From NCBI GenBank assembly GCA_017399405.1, contig JAFQCT010000013.1, positions 1 through 62,622 of the forward strand: DNA of 62,622 bases, read 5' to 3'. The notes below the pieces were generated by a model. It searched no databases and was not told the origin of the DNA. It saw only the letters and a list, made by a program, of their open reading frames with translations. The position numbers and the translations under genes are program-made. This document shows positions 52,274 to 61,401 of this stretch, in pieces. How positions within the stretch are numbered: the first letter of the stretch is position 1; every line of letters begins with the position of its first letter. The DNA comes from Clostridia bacterium. Its GTDB lineage: Bacteria > Bacillota > Clostridia > Oscillospirales > Acutalibacteraceae.

Positions 52274-53329
52274 TTAATTTTCGTCGTCTGTGAACTGTGA
52301 AAGTGTTTTAAGACTACCACTGTTCAAATCACGAATATCTTTAACGCCATATTTCATCATTGCAAGACGAGTAAGACCAAGTCCAAATGCAAAACCTGTG
52401 TATTCTTCAGGGTCAATTCCACCCGCTTTAAGAACTTCAGGGTGAATCATACCGCAAGGGCAAAGTTCAAGCCAACCGCTGTGTTTACAAGAAGGACAAC
52501 CCTCGCCACCACAGATAAGGCAAGAAATATCAAGTTCAAAACCGGGTTCAACGAATGGGAAGAAACCTGGGCGAAGTCTTACCTTGATGTCTTTTTGGAA
52601 TACCTCTGAAAGCATTGTTTTCATAAAGTAAATAAGGTTTGAAATAGAAATATCTTTGTCAACCATAACACCTTCCATCTGGAAGAATGTGTTTTCGTGA
52701 CAAGCATCAGTTGCTTCGTTTCTAAAACATCTGCCCGGGAAAATAGCCTTGATTGGCATACCATCATTAACAAGTGCGTCTTTATACTTTTTATAAATAG
52801 CATTTTGTGCAGCTGATGTGTGAGATTTTAACAACTGACCGTTTTCAAGATAATAAGTATCCTGCATATCACGGGCAGGGTGGTCTTTTGGAATGTTAAG
52901 AGCCTCAAAACATTCATAGTCAGTAACAATTTCGCTGTAATCTTCAATATTAAAGCCCATTGTTCTGAACACGCTTTCGCACTGACGCTGAACGAGTGTA
53001 ATAGGGTGGTATGAACCACGAGTCAAATTTGCAGGAACAGAAATATCAAAAACAGGTGTGCTTTCGATTTCTTTCTTAAGTTCAAGTTCTTTAATTTCTG
53101 CTTGTTTTTCTGCAATTTTCTGTTCAACGAATGCTCTTGTTTCGTTTACAACCTGACCCATAATTGGTCTTTCTTCTGCTGATAATGAACCCATCATTTT
53201 AAGTAATGATGTAAGTTCACCCTTTTTGCCAAGAACCTGAACTCTGAAATTTTCAAGTTCTGACTGCTCAGTGATTGCACTGAGTTCTGCTTCCGCTTTA
53301 ACGCGGATAGCCTCAAGCTTTTCTCTCAT
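52274..53329 (-). CDS. pheS: Phenylalanyl-tRNA synthetase alpha subunit
   Basis: 351 residues from the ATG at 53329, with GAGGAAG just upstream. An ORF extension to 53446 runs through the T-box terminator and is not translated. The N-terminal coiled coil (1-85) precedes the class II catalytic core: RGSYHPITLVQRQ (motif 1 region), FRNEATDACHENTFFQMEG (motif 2) and GFAFGLGLTRLAMMKYG (motif 3). The cysteine set CLICGGEGCPSCKHSGWLEL is an insertion with likely zinc binding. It activates Phe for tRNA-Phe. Confidence 0.96.
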   Translation of the reverse strand: MREKLEAIRVKAEAELSAITEQSELENFRVQVLGKKGELTSLLKMMGSLSAEERPIMGQVVNETRAFVEQKIAEKQAEIKELELKKEIESTPVFDISVPANLTRGSYHPITLVQRQCESVFRTMGFNIEDYSEIVTDYECFEALNIPKDHPARDMQDTYYLENGQLLKSHTSAAQNAIYKKYKDALVNDGMPIKAIFPGRCFRNEATDACHENTFFQMEGVMVDKDISISNLIYFMKTMLSEVFQKDIKVRLRPGFFPFVEPGFELDISCLICGGEGCPSCKHSGWLELCPCGMIHPEVLKAGGIDPEEYTGFAFGLGLTRLAMMKYGVKDIRDLNSGSLKTLSQFTDDEN

Positions 53330-53372
53330 CTTTTCTTCCTCACTTCGTTTTATAATCGGAAATATAGGGAAC

Positions 53373-53640
53373 AAAAAAGCCCCATACTCCAAAGAGTATG
53401 GGACGAATAAAATCCGCGGTACCACCCAAATTTTAGCCAAGTACAAACTTGAAAGCTAACACTTTCCGTGTTCAATAACGAGAACAAACCGTCACAGCCT
53501 ACTATTAGTTCAGCCGAGCCACTCCAAAGGGAACTTCAATTAAACTTTCAACTTATGTGCTTTCAGCCAAGGCACAATTCTCTGTTAAGTGTACTCACTT
53601 AATCTACTTTCTTTATCATCGCGTTTCAATATCGCATAAA
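53373..53640 (-). promoter_or_regulatory. T-box riboswitch controlling pheST
   Basis: On the minus strand the conserved T-box TGGTACCGCGG lies at 53424-53414. A terminator hairpin CCCATACTC/GAGTATGGG (53381-53402) with a T run follows. Stem I sequence upstream (53500-53620) carries the specifier TTC at 53533-53531 in GAAGTTCCC, which selects tRNA-Phe. Uncharged tRNA-Phe would stabilise the antiterminator. Confidence 0.95.
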
Positions 53641-53694
53641 ATTATAGCAAAACAAATTATATAAGTCAAGCAGAAATTTGTTTCTTTTTTCGCA

Positions 53695-53757
53695 ATACTG
53701 CGTGGCTTTCGGCTCGTGGTATACACGATACAACTTCGCCTTCGCCACATTGTCTTG
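53695..53757. other. Unassigned structured intergenic segment
   Basis: GTGGC (53702) and GCCAC (53744) could close an outer stem around a CGTGGTATACACG palindrome. No gene fits in 53641-53825 apart from this, a terminator and a repeat. Confidence 0.4.
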
Positions 53758-53758
53758 C

Positions 53759-53791
53759 AAAAAAACGGCGAGAGAATTTTCTCTCGCCGTT
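53759..53791 (-). terminator. Terminator of the metallophosphoesterase gene
   Basis: AACGGCGAGAG pairs CTCTCGCCGTT around AATTTT. The minus strand has a T run beyond it. Confidence 0.88.
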
Positions 53792-53826
53792 AATTATGAA
53801 TTACGAATTCAGCATTACGAATTTAT
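53792..53826. repeat. AATTCGTAATGCTGAATTC-type dispersed repeat
   Basis: Words AATTATGAATTACG, AATTCAGC and ATTACGAATT lie between the metallophosphoesterase stop and its terminator. They match the element at 58318. Confidence 0.7.
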
Positions 53827-56800
53827 TATGCTTCTTCTCTTCTGCGTTTAATAATGATTGTCGTAACTACTACACCTGCAATAAGTACGAGTGCAATACC
53901 TGCAACTGTTACATAAGAGAATACAGGATTTTGACGGAATGTATCAGTAATATCACCGATTACATTGTCATTTTTGTTTGACTCGTCAGTAGCATTGCCG
54001 TTTGTGCCATCAATAATTGTACCATCTTCAAGAGTAACAACCTTTGAAATAGCAAAGCTGTCAATTCTTTCTTCGCTACCGTCACCGTTTACTGCATAAG
54101 AGTCAAAGTAAAGGTTACCGCCATCAATTTGAATGTATGAATATGAAGGAACATTGATTGATACTACTGTTTCACCTGCAGGGAAAGTTCCTGATGTTTC
54201 TTCCTCTGCTTTTGGTTCGTAATGTTTGCTACCTGCAGTACCGTTAATTGAGTAGATTGTGCCTTCAGGACTAATCTTTGAAACATATTCAAGACCGTTA
54301 TATTTAAGAGTCTGTGTTTCTGTCTCAACAACAGCGTTGTTATTCATAACATCAGTACGCATATAAACATGGTCGTGACCTTGGAATACAACATCAATGT
54401 CAAGTTCAGGCATCAAAGTTGCAAGTTGAGTACGGATAGCAGCAACATCTTCATCATCAAAGTGTGAACCGTTTGAATATGGTGCTTTGTGAAGTGCTAC
54501 GAATTTCCAAGCCTTTTCGCTTGCATTCATATCTTCAGTAAGCCACTGAATCTGTGCGTCTGAAAGTCCGCCTTCGTCATTAAGGTCGTTTGAGTTAAGA
54601 ACTGCCACATGTGCTGTGTTGTAATCGAATGAGTAATAAACACCTGTTGTTGTATCCTGTTCAGGAAGATTTGAATATACAAAGTTATTAACCTGTGCAT
54701 TGTCACCGCGTTCTTCGTGGTTACCTGATGCTGCCATCATAACTGTATCCATAAGTGTATCTGCTGCTGTGTTGAACATTCTCTTCCATTCAACAAAATC
54801 GTTACCGTTGTCAACAAGGTCGCCTGTGTTAAGAATGAAATCAGCATCATTGTGGTTTGTAAATGCAGTATCGAGTGCAACTGCCCAGTTTTCAGCGTAC
54901 TGTTTTTCTGTAACTGACTGTGGGTCTGTCATGTGGAAAAAGCTGAATGCGTTAGTGTTGTCAGCAGTATCAATAACACCAATGTCACTCCACCAGCCAC
55001 GCTCTGCATCACCAACACGGTAGCAGTATTTTGTGCCTTCTTCGAGACCTGTAATCTCAATAGTGTGACGGTTTACCTGCATTTTGTGAGTGATAATACC
55101 GATAAATCCTAAATCGATTGCGTAATATTCGCGTTCTGCGTCAATTTCACAATTTGTATCAATATTTGCTTTAACAGTTGAGCCTTTGCTGAAATCAGGG
55201 TTCTCAGAATATGGAACAATCTGAATGTCAGTATCTGTAAGGCTGTATTTTGTGAAGTAGTTGATATTTCTTGAAGTTGCAGCATCTTCACCGAATGTAA
55301 CTGCAATATGTGATGGAAGTCTCATATTGTCCTGTGAAAGCGGAACTGCAACTTTACCGTTGTAATTTACTGTGCCTTCAAAGTCTGCCATATATGCAGG
55401 GTCATTATCGTGAGTAAGGTCTTTCATAATTCTGTAGAACTCACCATCGATAATGTCATACTGACTTTCTGTAAGGTACTCATCAAGAAGTCCGTAAACT
55501 ACATCTGAAAGTTTGTCGCCATCACCGAGAATACCTGTAATAAGAACAACTGAAATGATGTCGCTTACACCAATTTCAGGGAAACCGTTTGTGCCAAGAA
55601 TACCGTCAAGAATACTTGTAAGTGAAGCTACAAGGTCGCCCATTTCACTGTTAACACCCCAAGAAACAGGGTCAATCTTAATATCTTTAAGAATTGTATC
55701 TTGAAGAAGGTCGTTAAGAACAACATCAAGAAGTGTGTCAACAATTACTTCTGCATTTTCACCATTGTAGAAACGGTCAAGTGCACTTTGAAGGAATTTG
55801 TCGTTGTCAGGGTCTTCGTTGTTTGTATAGTGGTATGCAAGAACAGATGATGCAAGTTCACCTAAAGTACCCTTTTCACCTGTACCGCCAAAACCAAGTG
55901 TATCTTTGAATGCAGTTGAAGGATAGTCAGAAACTTCAATGCTGAGAAGTTTGTCAAGAATTGGGTCAAGGATTTCAAGTGTCTTTGCAGGGTCTTGAAG
56001 ATATGCTCTGTCAACCTGATTGCAAAGTGAGAAAAGAATTGCTCTTACAGCAGCTTCACCCAAACCACCAAGAACGCTACCAATAGTTTCGTTGTCAACA
56101 AGACCACCAATAAGTTCTTTAATACCAATTGTCTGTTCAAGGTAGTAGTAAAGACCACCTGCGTTTTTAACATCTTTACCGAAACCATAAGTAAGTTCAT
56201 ATTCAAGAATGTTAAATACAAAGTTTTTGATATTTGTGCCACCAAAGTTATAAGCCCAAGTCTGATATTTGAAAGGCTTTGCTTGTGGAACACCGTCAAT
56301 GATTACAGAAACATATTCGTCAACATCATGTGTGTCATAAGTAAGAGAAGTGTTACCTGCAACACCTGTTTCAAGGCTTACTGTTCTGAATTGGTTAGGG
56401 TAACTTAAAAGTGATGTTGTAACGATGTCTGTAATGCTTTCACCGTTGTCACTTACATAAGTTGCAATATCCTGCATATGAACATGACCTGAAACAATAT
56501 AGTGCATACCTGCATCTGCTACTGCGTCAGCAAATTTTTCCCAACTACGAAGAACAAAGTTGTCAAAAAGGTCAACTTCTGTCTCAAAGTGAGGAATAGC
56601 ATTTGTATGTGTCATACCTATAATAGTTTTACCGTCAGCCTTTGCTTTTGCACATTCACTAAGTACCCATTCAAGATGTGCTTCAGTTACATAACCTGCT
56701 GTTTCCTGTTCGTTTTCGCCTGAATCTGTTGCGTCAGCAGAATAAAGCTGTGAGTCGATAGCAATAAGACGATAATCGTCGTTAATATCAATAGCGTATG

Positions 56801-57410
56801 AAAGTGAGCCTTCTGAATTTTCAGCGTGAGCTTTATAACGATTATAATAGCCACCTTCAGCTGTGTAGCCGAAGTCAGCGTAGATTGCTTCAAATTCTTC
56901 AGGAGTAGTGTCAAGTTGGTCTCTCATTTCGGGAGCGTCTTTAACACTAACTGTTTCTTGACCATTGTAGTACATAGCACGCTGGTTGTTAATGTCGTGG
57001 TTACCGTTAATAACATAAACGGGAACACCTGTTGTCATTTCAAACTTTTTAAGCATTTCTGCAAGTTCAATGTGAGCAGAATATTCGGCGTTTCTTGTTA
57101 AGTCACCCGGAAGAAGCAAAAAGTCAAGTTGACCTGCCAATGCCATAGCGGTTACATTTGCCATAGCAGCCTCTGTAAGTTCAGGTGCAATACCGCTTGT
57201 TGAGTTATTGAGATACATCATCTCTCTAAACTCTTTTCTGTCAGCATCTGAATAACCCATAGCAGTTGATGCAAAGTAGTGAGGGTCGCTGATAATAGCG
57301 AAGTTTACTTCACTTGGATTTGCTGCGATTGCTGTAAACGGAATGCTTACTGCAAAAACTGCAACTGCAAGAATAACACAGAAAAGTTTTTTCAATGTGT
57401 TCTTTTTCAT
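53826..57410 (-). CDS. Surface protein with two metallophosphoesterase domains
   Basis: 1194 residues. A signal peptide (1-29) is followed by a calcineurin-like domain (about 33-340) with SDPHY, LPGDLT, NGNHDINN and SGHVHMQD. A helical region of about 320 residues comes next (360-680), then a purple-acid-phosphatase-like Fn3 domain (about 690-810). A second catalytic domain (825-1085) has MTDPQS, NTGDLVDNG, SGNHEERGD, ALHKAPYS and QGHDHVYMRT. A membrane helix with a KRRR stop-transfer sequence ends the chain. Both domains keep the two-metal ligand set, so it is probably an extracellular phosphatase or nucleotidase with two active sites. The ribosome site is GGAGGAG. Confidence 0.9.
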   Translation of the reverse strand: MKKNTLKKLFCVILAVAVFAVSIPFTAIAANPSEVNFAIISDPHYFASTAMGYSDADRKEFREMMYLNNSTSGIAPELTEAAMANVTAMALAGQLDFLLLPGDLTRNAEYSAHIELAEMLKKFEMTTGVPVYVINGNHDINNQRAMYYNGQETVSVKDAPEMRDQLDTTPEEFEAIYADFGYTAEGGYYNRYKAHAENSEGSLSYAIDINDDYRLIAIDSQLYSADATDSGENEQETAGYVTEAHLEWVLSECAKAKADGKTIIGMTHTNAIPHFETEVDLFDNFVLRSWEKFADAVADAGMHYIVSGHVHMQDIATYVSDNGESITDIVTTSLLSYPNQFRTVSLETGVAGNTSLTYDTHDVDEYVSVIIDGVPQAKPFKYQTWAYNFGGTNIKNFVFNILEYELTYGFGKDVKNAGGLYYYLEQTIGIKELIGGLVDNETIGSVLGGLGEAAVRAILFSLCNQVDRAYLQDPAKTLEILDPILDKLLSIEVSDYPSTAFKDTLGFGGTGEKGTLGELASSVLAYHYTNNEDPDNDKFLQSALDRFYNGENAEVIVDTLLDVVLNDLLQDTILKDIKIDPVSWGVNSEMGDLVASLTSILDGILGTNGFPEIGVSDIISVVLITGILGDGDKLSDVVYGLLDEYLTESQYDIIDGEFYRIMKDLTHDNDPAYMADFEGTVNYNGKVAVPLSQDNMRLPSHIAVTFGEDAATSRNINYFTKYSLTDTDIQIVPYSENPDFSKGSTVKANIDTNCEIDAEREYYAIDLGFIGIITHKMQVNRHTIEITGLEEGTKYCYRVGDAERGWWSDIGVIDTADNTNAFSFFHMTDPQSVTEKQYAENWAVALDTAFTNHNDADFILNTGDLVDNGNDFVEWKRMFNTAADTLMDTVMMAASGNHEERGDNAQVNNFVYSNLPEQDTTTGVYYSFDYNTAHVAVLNSNDLNDEGGLSDAQIQWLTEDMNASEKAWKFVALHKAPYSNGSHFDDEDVAAIRTQLATLMPELDIDVVFQGHDHVYMRTDVMNNNAVVETETQTLKYNGLEYVSKISPEGTIYSINGTAGSKHYEPKAEEETSGTFPAGETVVSINVPSYSYIQIDGGNLYFDSYAVNGDGSEERIDSFAISKVVTLEDGTIIDGTNGNATDESNKNDNVIGDITDTFRQNPVFSYVTVAGIALVLIAGVVVTTIIIKRRREEA

Positions 57411-57470
57411 TTTCTCTCCTCCAATTGTATTTGGTATACAATATAATTATACAAATACAGATTCTAACAT

Positions 57471-57512
57471 AAAAAAAAGAAAAATGCTACACTTTTTTGC
57501 AACATTTTTCCT
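57471..57512 (-). terminator. Terminator of the ABC ATPase gene
   Basis: GAAAAATG (57479-57486) pairs CATTTTTC (57503-57510), with a run of T on the minus strand below 57480. Confidence 0.8.
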
Positions 57513-57550
57513 TAAAATAGTATTATTTTTTGTAATTGCACAAATCAATA

Positions 57551-58234
57551 TTATCTGTTGATAATGTCAGAGATAATTTGACCGTCTTGTATGCGGATTA
57601 CGCGTTGTGCCTCGTTTGCAATATCGTTGTCGTGAGTAATAAGAATAACAGTTCTGCCTTCTTCGTGAAGTTCGTGAAGAATTTTCATAACCTCAACACC
57701 TGAATGTGAGTCAAGGTTACCTGTAGGCTCGTCAGCAAGAATAATAGGCGGTCTTGCTGCAACAGCACGGGCAATTGCAACCCTTTGTTGTTGACCGCCT
57801 GACATCTGTTTTGGCAAGTGGTCAAGACGATGTGAAAGTCCAACACGCTCTAATGCTTCAAGGGCTAACTTGTTGCGTTGGTCTTTTTTCATACCGCGGT
57901 AAACAAGTGGTAACTCAACATTCTCAACAGCAGTAAGGCTTGGAATTAAGTTGAAGCCCTGAAAAATAAAGCCGATTTCTTTGTTGCGGATTTCTGACAA
58001 CTCATCATCAGTCATATCTTTAACATCAACACCGTCAAGAGTATATGTGCCACTTGTGGGAATGTCTAAAAGTCCCAACATATTCATAAGCGTAGATTTG
58101 CCTGAACCCGACTGACCAACAATAGCCAAAAACTCACCATGCTCAACAGTTAAGTTAATGCCGTCTAAGGCTCTTACCTCGTTTTCGCCGGGATTATAAA
58201 TTTTGTAAATATCACGAATTTCAATAAGGCTCAT
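57551..58234 (-). CDS. MacB/LolD-type ABC transporter ATP-binding protein
   Basis: 227 residues, one nucleotide-binding domain. GQSGSGKSTLMNMLG is Walker A, MSGGQQQRVAIARAV the signature, PPIILADEPTGNLDSHSG Walker B, and ILITHDNDIA the switch His. FIFQGFNLIPSLTAVENVELP is typical of the MacB/LolD/FtsE group, whose permeases export peptides, lipoproteins or drugs by mechanotransmission. No FtsX/MacB-like permease lies next to it; the neighbours are unrelated. The partner must be encoded elsewhere. Confidence 0.93.
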   Translation of the reverse strand: MSLIEIRDIYKIYNPGENEVRALDGINLTVEHGEFLAIVGQSGSGKSTLMNMLGLLDIPTSGTYTLDGVDVKDMTDDELSEIRNKEIGFIFQGFNLIPSLTAVENVELPLVYRGMKKDQRNKLALEALERVGLSHRLDHLPKQMSGGQQQRVAIARAVAARPPIILADEPTGNLDSHSGVEVMKILHELHEEGRTVILITHDNDIANEAQRVIRIQDGQIISDIINR

Positions 58235-58317
58235 TTTTTCACCTCAAAAATCATTATTATGAAAATTATTGTCAATATTTTACTATTTTATTTCTGCTTA
58301 ATCAATTAACAAATTGT

Positions 58318-58354
58318 AAATAATTACGAATTGAGCATTACGAATTCAGCATTT
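58318..58354. repeat. AATTCGTAATGCTGAATTC-type dispersed repeat
   Basis: AATTACGAATTGAGC, ATTACGAATTCAGC and ATTTC. The minus-strand reading encodes the last residues (MLNS) and stop of the TcdA-like gene. Confidence 0.7.
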
Positions 58355-59018
58355 CTTTTACAACTTCGCCTGCAATTATAAGCCCTGCTGTGCTTGGCAC
58401 AAAACTGATGCTTGCGGGGGTGCGTTCACCGTCATTTTTCGGGATTTCCGTTGAATAAAGTACTTTTAGTTTTTTTACATTTCTTGCCTTTAATTCCCTA
58501 CGCATAACACGACACAGTGGACAAGTATCAGTTTTGTAAATATCTGTAATCTTAAATGCGGTTGGGTCAAGTTTGTTGCCTGTACCCATTGACGCAATCA
58601 TTGGAATTCCTAATTCTTGTGATTTAATTGCAAGGTCGATTTTTGCCGTTACATTGTCGATGGCATCAATAATATAATCATATTGTGAAAGGTTAAACTC
58701 ATCTGCATTTTCGGGTAAATACATCTTCACTATTGATGTAACTTGGCATTCAGGGTTTATATCAAGAATACGCTCGCGTGCAACATCTGCTTTATTTTTG
58801 CCAACAGTTGAGTGAAGTGCATATAACTGACGGTTGATATTAGTAATATCAACTGTGTCCTTGTCAACAACTGTCATTTTGCCAATGCCACAGCGAGCTA
58901 AAGCCTCAGCCACATAAGAGCCAACGCCACCAAGCCCGAAGATTATAATGTTTTTATTTTTAAGTTTTTCAAGATTTTCTTTGCCGATAAGTCTTTCCGT
59001 ACGAGAAAATTGTTCCAT
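58338..59018 (-). CDS. TcdA/YgdL-type E1-like adenylating enzyme
   Basis: 226 residues from the ATG at 59018, preceded by GAGTGAT. An upstream ORF extension (to 59090) is read from a dispersed repeat and has no ribosome site. IFGLGGVGSYVAEALARCG is the nucleotide-binding Gly loop and DITNINRQLYA the E1 signature. CPLCRVMRRELK places the Cys pair. TcdA makes cyclic t6A37 in tRNA with a sulfur-acceptor partner. Related ThiF/MoeB-like roles cannot be excluded. The C-terminus (MLNS) comes from a repeat. Confidence 0.86.
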   Translation of the reverse strand: MEQFSRTERLIGKENLEKLKNKNIIIFGLGGVGSYVAEALARCGIGKMTVVDKDTVDITNINRQLYALHSTVGKNKADVARERILDINPECQVTSIVKMYLPENADEFNLSQYDYIIDAIDNVTAKIDLAIKSQELGIPMIASMGTGNKLDPTAFKITDIYKTDTCPLCRVMRRELKARNVKKLKVLYSTEIPKNDGERTPASISFVPSTAGLIIAGEVVKEMLNS

Positions 59019-59021
59019 AAA

Positions 59022-59062
59022 ATCACTCAATTCTGCATTCTGCATTTTGAATTCTGAATTTA
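59022..59062. repeat. CTGCATTCTGCATTT-type dispersed repeat
   Basis: CAATTCTGCATTCTGC, ATTTTGAATTCTG and AATTT words, the complement of the element at 6499. It lies upstream of the TcdA-like start. Confidence 0.65.
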
Positions 59063-59072
59063 TTTTACCATA

Positions 59073-59101
59073 TTGAAAAAATTTCCGCAATAGTGTATAA
59101 T
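59073..59101 (+). promoter_or_regulatory. Promoter of ychF
   Basis: TTGAAA (59073-59078), 17 nt and TATAAT (59096-59101), 40 nt before the ATG. Confidence 0.85.
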
Positions 59102-59141
59102 CTTTCGTTAGAAATAAAATCTTAATATAAGGATGAGTTAA

Positions 59142-60236
59142 ATGAAACTTGGTATCGTAGGTTTACCTAATGTTGGTAAGAGTACACTTTTTAATGCTAT
59201 CACAAATGCAGGTGCACAGTCTGCAAACTACGCATTCTGCACAATTGAGCCTAATGTGGGCGTTGTTGCAGTGCCTGATTACAGAATTGATAAACTTGCA
59301 GAAATGTATAACCCTGCAAAAATTACTCCTGCAACAATCGAATTTGTTGATATTGCAGGTCTTGTAAAAGGTGCGTCAAAAGGTGAGGGACTTGGTAACA
59401 AATTCTTGTCACACATTCGTGAAGTTGATGCAATCATTCATGTTGTTCGTTGCTTTGACAATGATGATATTATTCATGTTGAGGGTAGTATCGACCCACA
59501 ACGCGACATTGAAACAATCAATCTTGAACTTATTCTTTCTGATGTTGAAATTCTTGACAGAAGAATTTCAAAAGTTGAAAAAGACCTTAAAGGCGATAAA
59601 TCACTCCAAAAAGAACTTGATTTTCTTAAAAGACTTCGTGGTGAACTTGAAAATGGTGTTAATGCAAGAGCAGTTGAAGCTGATGATGAAGAAAAGGAAT
59701 TCCTTTCCACAGTTGCACTTCTTTCATCAAAACCTGTAATCTATGCTTGTAATATGAGCGAAGAAGATTTCGCAAACGATATTCGTGACAATGCAAGATA
59801 TAACGCAGTTTGCAAACTTGCAGAGGCAGAGGGTGCTGAAACACTCCCAATCTGTGCAGAACTTGAAGCACAAATTGCTGAACTTGACAAGGAAGAAAAA
59901 GAAATGTTCCTCTCTGATTTAGGCATTGAACAGGGCGGTCTTGATTTACTTATTCAGCGTTCATACAATCTTTTGGGACTTATCTCATACTTGACCGCAG
60001 GTCAGCCTGAAGTTCGTGCTTGGACTATCAAAAAAGGCACAAAAGCACCTCAGGCAGCAGGTAAAATCCATACTGACTTTGAACGCGGATTTATCCGTGC
60101 GGAGGTAATACACTTTGACGACCTTATGGCAAACGGCACAATGCAGGCAGCCAAGGAAAAGGGACTTGTTCGTTCTGAAGGAAAAGAATACATAATGAAG
60201 GATGGCGATATAGTTCTTTTCCGCTTCAATGTTTAA
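59142..60236 (+). CDS. ychF: YchF/OLA1 redox-sensitive ATPase
   Basis: 364 residues. [15 protein letters not shown] is the P-loop, [18 protein letters not shown] the G3 region with its switch, and ACNMSEED replaces NKxD, the change that gives ATP rather than GTP preference. A coiled-coil insertion (about 130-200) and a C-terminal TGS domain follow ([19 protein letters not shown]). It binds ribosomes and affects stress responses. The ribosome site is AAGGATGAG. Confidence 0.96.
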   Translation: MKLGIVGLPNVGKSTLFNAITNAGAQSANYAFCTIEPNVGVVAVPDYRIDKLAEMYNPAKITPATIEFVDIAGLVKGASKGEGLGNKFLSHIREVDAIIHVVRCFDNDDIIHVEGSIDPQRDIETINLELILSDVEILDRRISKVEKDLKGDKSLQKELDFLKRLRGELENGVNARAVEADDEEKEFLSTVALLSSKPVIYACNMSEEDFANDIRDNARYNAVCKLAEAEGAETLPICAELEAQIAELDKEEKEMFLSDLGIEQGGLDLLIQRSYNLLGLISYLTAGQPEVRAWTIKKGTKAPQAAGKIHTDFERGFIRAEVIHFDDLMANGTMQAAKEKGLVRSEGKEYIMKDGDIVLFRFNV

Positions 60237-60243
60237 TAAACAT

Positions 60244-60280
60244 AAAAAAGGATTTGCAAATTCGCAAATCCTTTTATTTT
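60244..60280. terminator. Bidirectional terminator between ychF and tRNA-Arg
   Basis: AAAAGGATTTGC pairs GCAAATCCTTTT, flanked by A and T runs on both sides. Confidence 0.9.
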
Positions 60281-60281
60281 A

Positions 60282-60358
60282 TGGCACGCCTGATGCGATT
60301 TGAACGCACGACCTTCAGAGTCGGAGTCTGACGCTCTATCCAACTGAGCTACAAGCGC
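60282..60358 (-). tRNA. tRNA-Arg (CCG)
   Basis: Minus-strand cloverleaf. Acceptor GCGCTTG pairs CAGGCGT, the D-stem is GCTC/GAGC, anticodon stem TCAGA/TCTGA encloses CCG (plus-strand 60322-60324), the T-stem is GTGCG/CGCAT, and CCA is encoded at 60284-60282. It decodes CGG. Confidence 0.95.
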
Positions 60359-60361
60359 TGA

Positions 60362-61303
60362 TTACCAAGTTTTTATAATCTGTGGATTCTCAAAAATCTC
60401 ATCAAGCACTTTAATGAATGGCACAACATCATTAAGTGCACCAATTCTATGGTCGAATGTAAGAGTAATAGGCATAACTTTTTTTATACCTAAATCAACT
60501 TCGCCTTTACTGTTACGGAATGCAAATTCTTTATCTTGCACCATACCTGTACCCATCATAAATACCTGTGGGTAAAGAAGTGGTGCTTGTGAACCCATGC
60601 CTGTAAGCCCACGGTAAAGTGTACCCCAGTTTGAAAAACACACGGTACCCTCGTTAATGTGTTCAGGTGAGAGTGCGTTTTCTTCTTTTGCAGGGCGGTT
60701 AAACAAATCACTGATTGTGCCCATTTTGCTTTTACCAAAAGCACCTTTAATGCCCATAGCAATTGCTTGTGGAAGTTTGCCTGTAAGTGCAAAAGCAATA
60801 CCGCGATTTAACACCATATCTGTATATGTGCGTTGAATATCAGTAGTTTTCATACGGGTCACAACATCAGTAGTCTGTTCTTGCAACTCTTTAAGAGTTT
60901 TTTCTTCAGCATTGAGAATGTTTACGGGGTATGTGTCACCGTTATCAAGTACAACAGGCATAGCAATATTGACATGTTTTTTTATTATGAGTTTGCCTGA
61001 TACTGAAAAAGGTTTGAAATAAATATGAGAGTTAAGTCTTGGTGCTGCTTTAAGCCCCTCTACCATTGCACGCATAATAACTGTGTTGAATGAAAGAGGA
61101 TAACCACATTCAGCCTTTAATTCTTTATAAGCGTCCCAGAGTTTTGTTACATCAGCTTCATAAGCGTATGCAGCGGCAGGTTGATTAGTAGCGTTTGAAA
61201 GCACATAACCGTTGCATTTTTTCTTAACCTCACCAAAATATTCAACTCTGTCACCCTCAATTGGACGGTGTAATGTTTTGTCAAGAAAATTTTTAAGTCC
61301 CAT
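60362..61303 (-). CDS. Stand-alone 2-oxoacid dehydrogenase E2-type acyltransferase domain
   Basis: 313 residues. The whole chain is the catalytic (chloramphenicol acetyltransferase-like) domain of E2 enzymes. No lipoyl or subunit-binding domain precedes it. PLSFNTVIMRAMVEGLKAAP and HVNIAMPVVLDNGDTYPV match the core, and LTFDHRIGALND carries the catalytic His in place of the usual HRVVDG, with DG altered. It probably transfers acyl groups from CoA or a carrier, but with no E1/E3 or lipoyl protein nearby its substrate is open. It lies 3 nt downstream of tRNA-Arg in reading direction. Confidence 0.85.
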   Translation of the reverse strand: MGLKNFLDKTLHRPIEGDRVEYFGEVKKKCNGYVLSNATNQPAAAYAYEADVTKLWDAYKELKAECGYPLSFNTVIMRAMVEGLKAAPRLNSHIYFKPFSVSGKLIIKKHVNIAMPVVLDNGDTYPVNILNAEEKTLKELQEQTTDVVTRMKTTDIQRTYTDMVLNRGIAFALTGKLPQAIAMGIKGAFGKSKMGTISDLFNRPAKEENALSPEHINEGTVCFSNWGTLYRGLTGMGSQAPLLYPQVFMMGTGMVQDKEFAFRNSKGEVDLGIKKVMPITLTFDHRIGALNDVVPFIKVLDEIFENPQIIKTW

Positions 61304-61372
61304 ATCTTTTACCTCGCATAAAAATTCAATTTAGTATATCAAAATAAATAAATATAGTCAATAAAAATCCCA

Positions 61373-61401
61373 TTGACAAACAAATATTGTAGTGTTATAA
61401 T
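61373..61401 (+). promoter_or_regulatory. Promoter of the aldolase gene
   Basis: TTGACA (61373-61378), 17 nt and TATAAT (61396-61401). The leader has CACTTT (61421-61426) pairing AAAGTG (61435-61440). Confidence 0.88.

Noticed and set aside
53330-53446. N-terminal extension of PheS encoded upstream of 53329
   Set aside because: The extension runs through the T-box terminator and antiterminator, and the ATG at 53329 has a proper ribosome site and matches the usual PheS start.
59019-59090. N-terminal extension of the TcdA-like protein
   Set aside because: These codons are read from a dispersed repeat and lack a ribosome site. The ATG at 59018 fits the family start.
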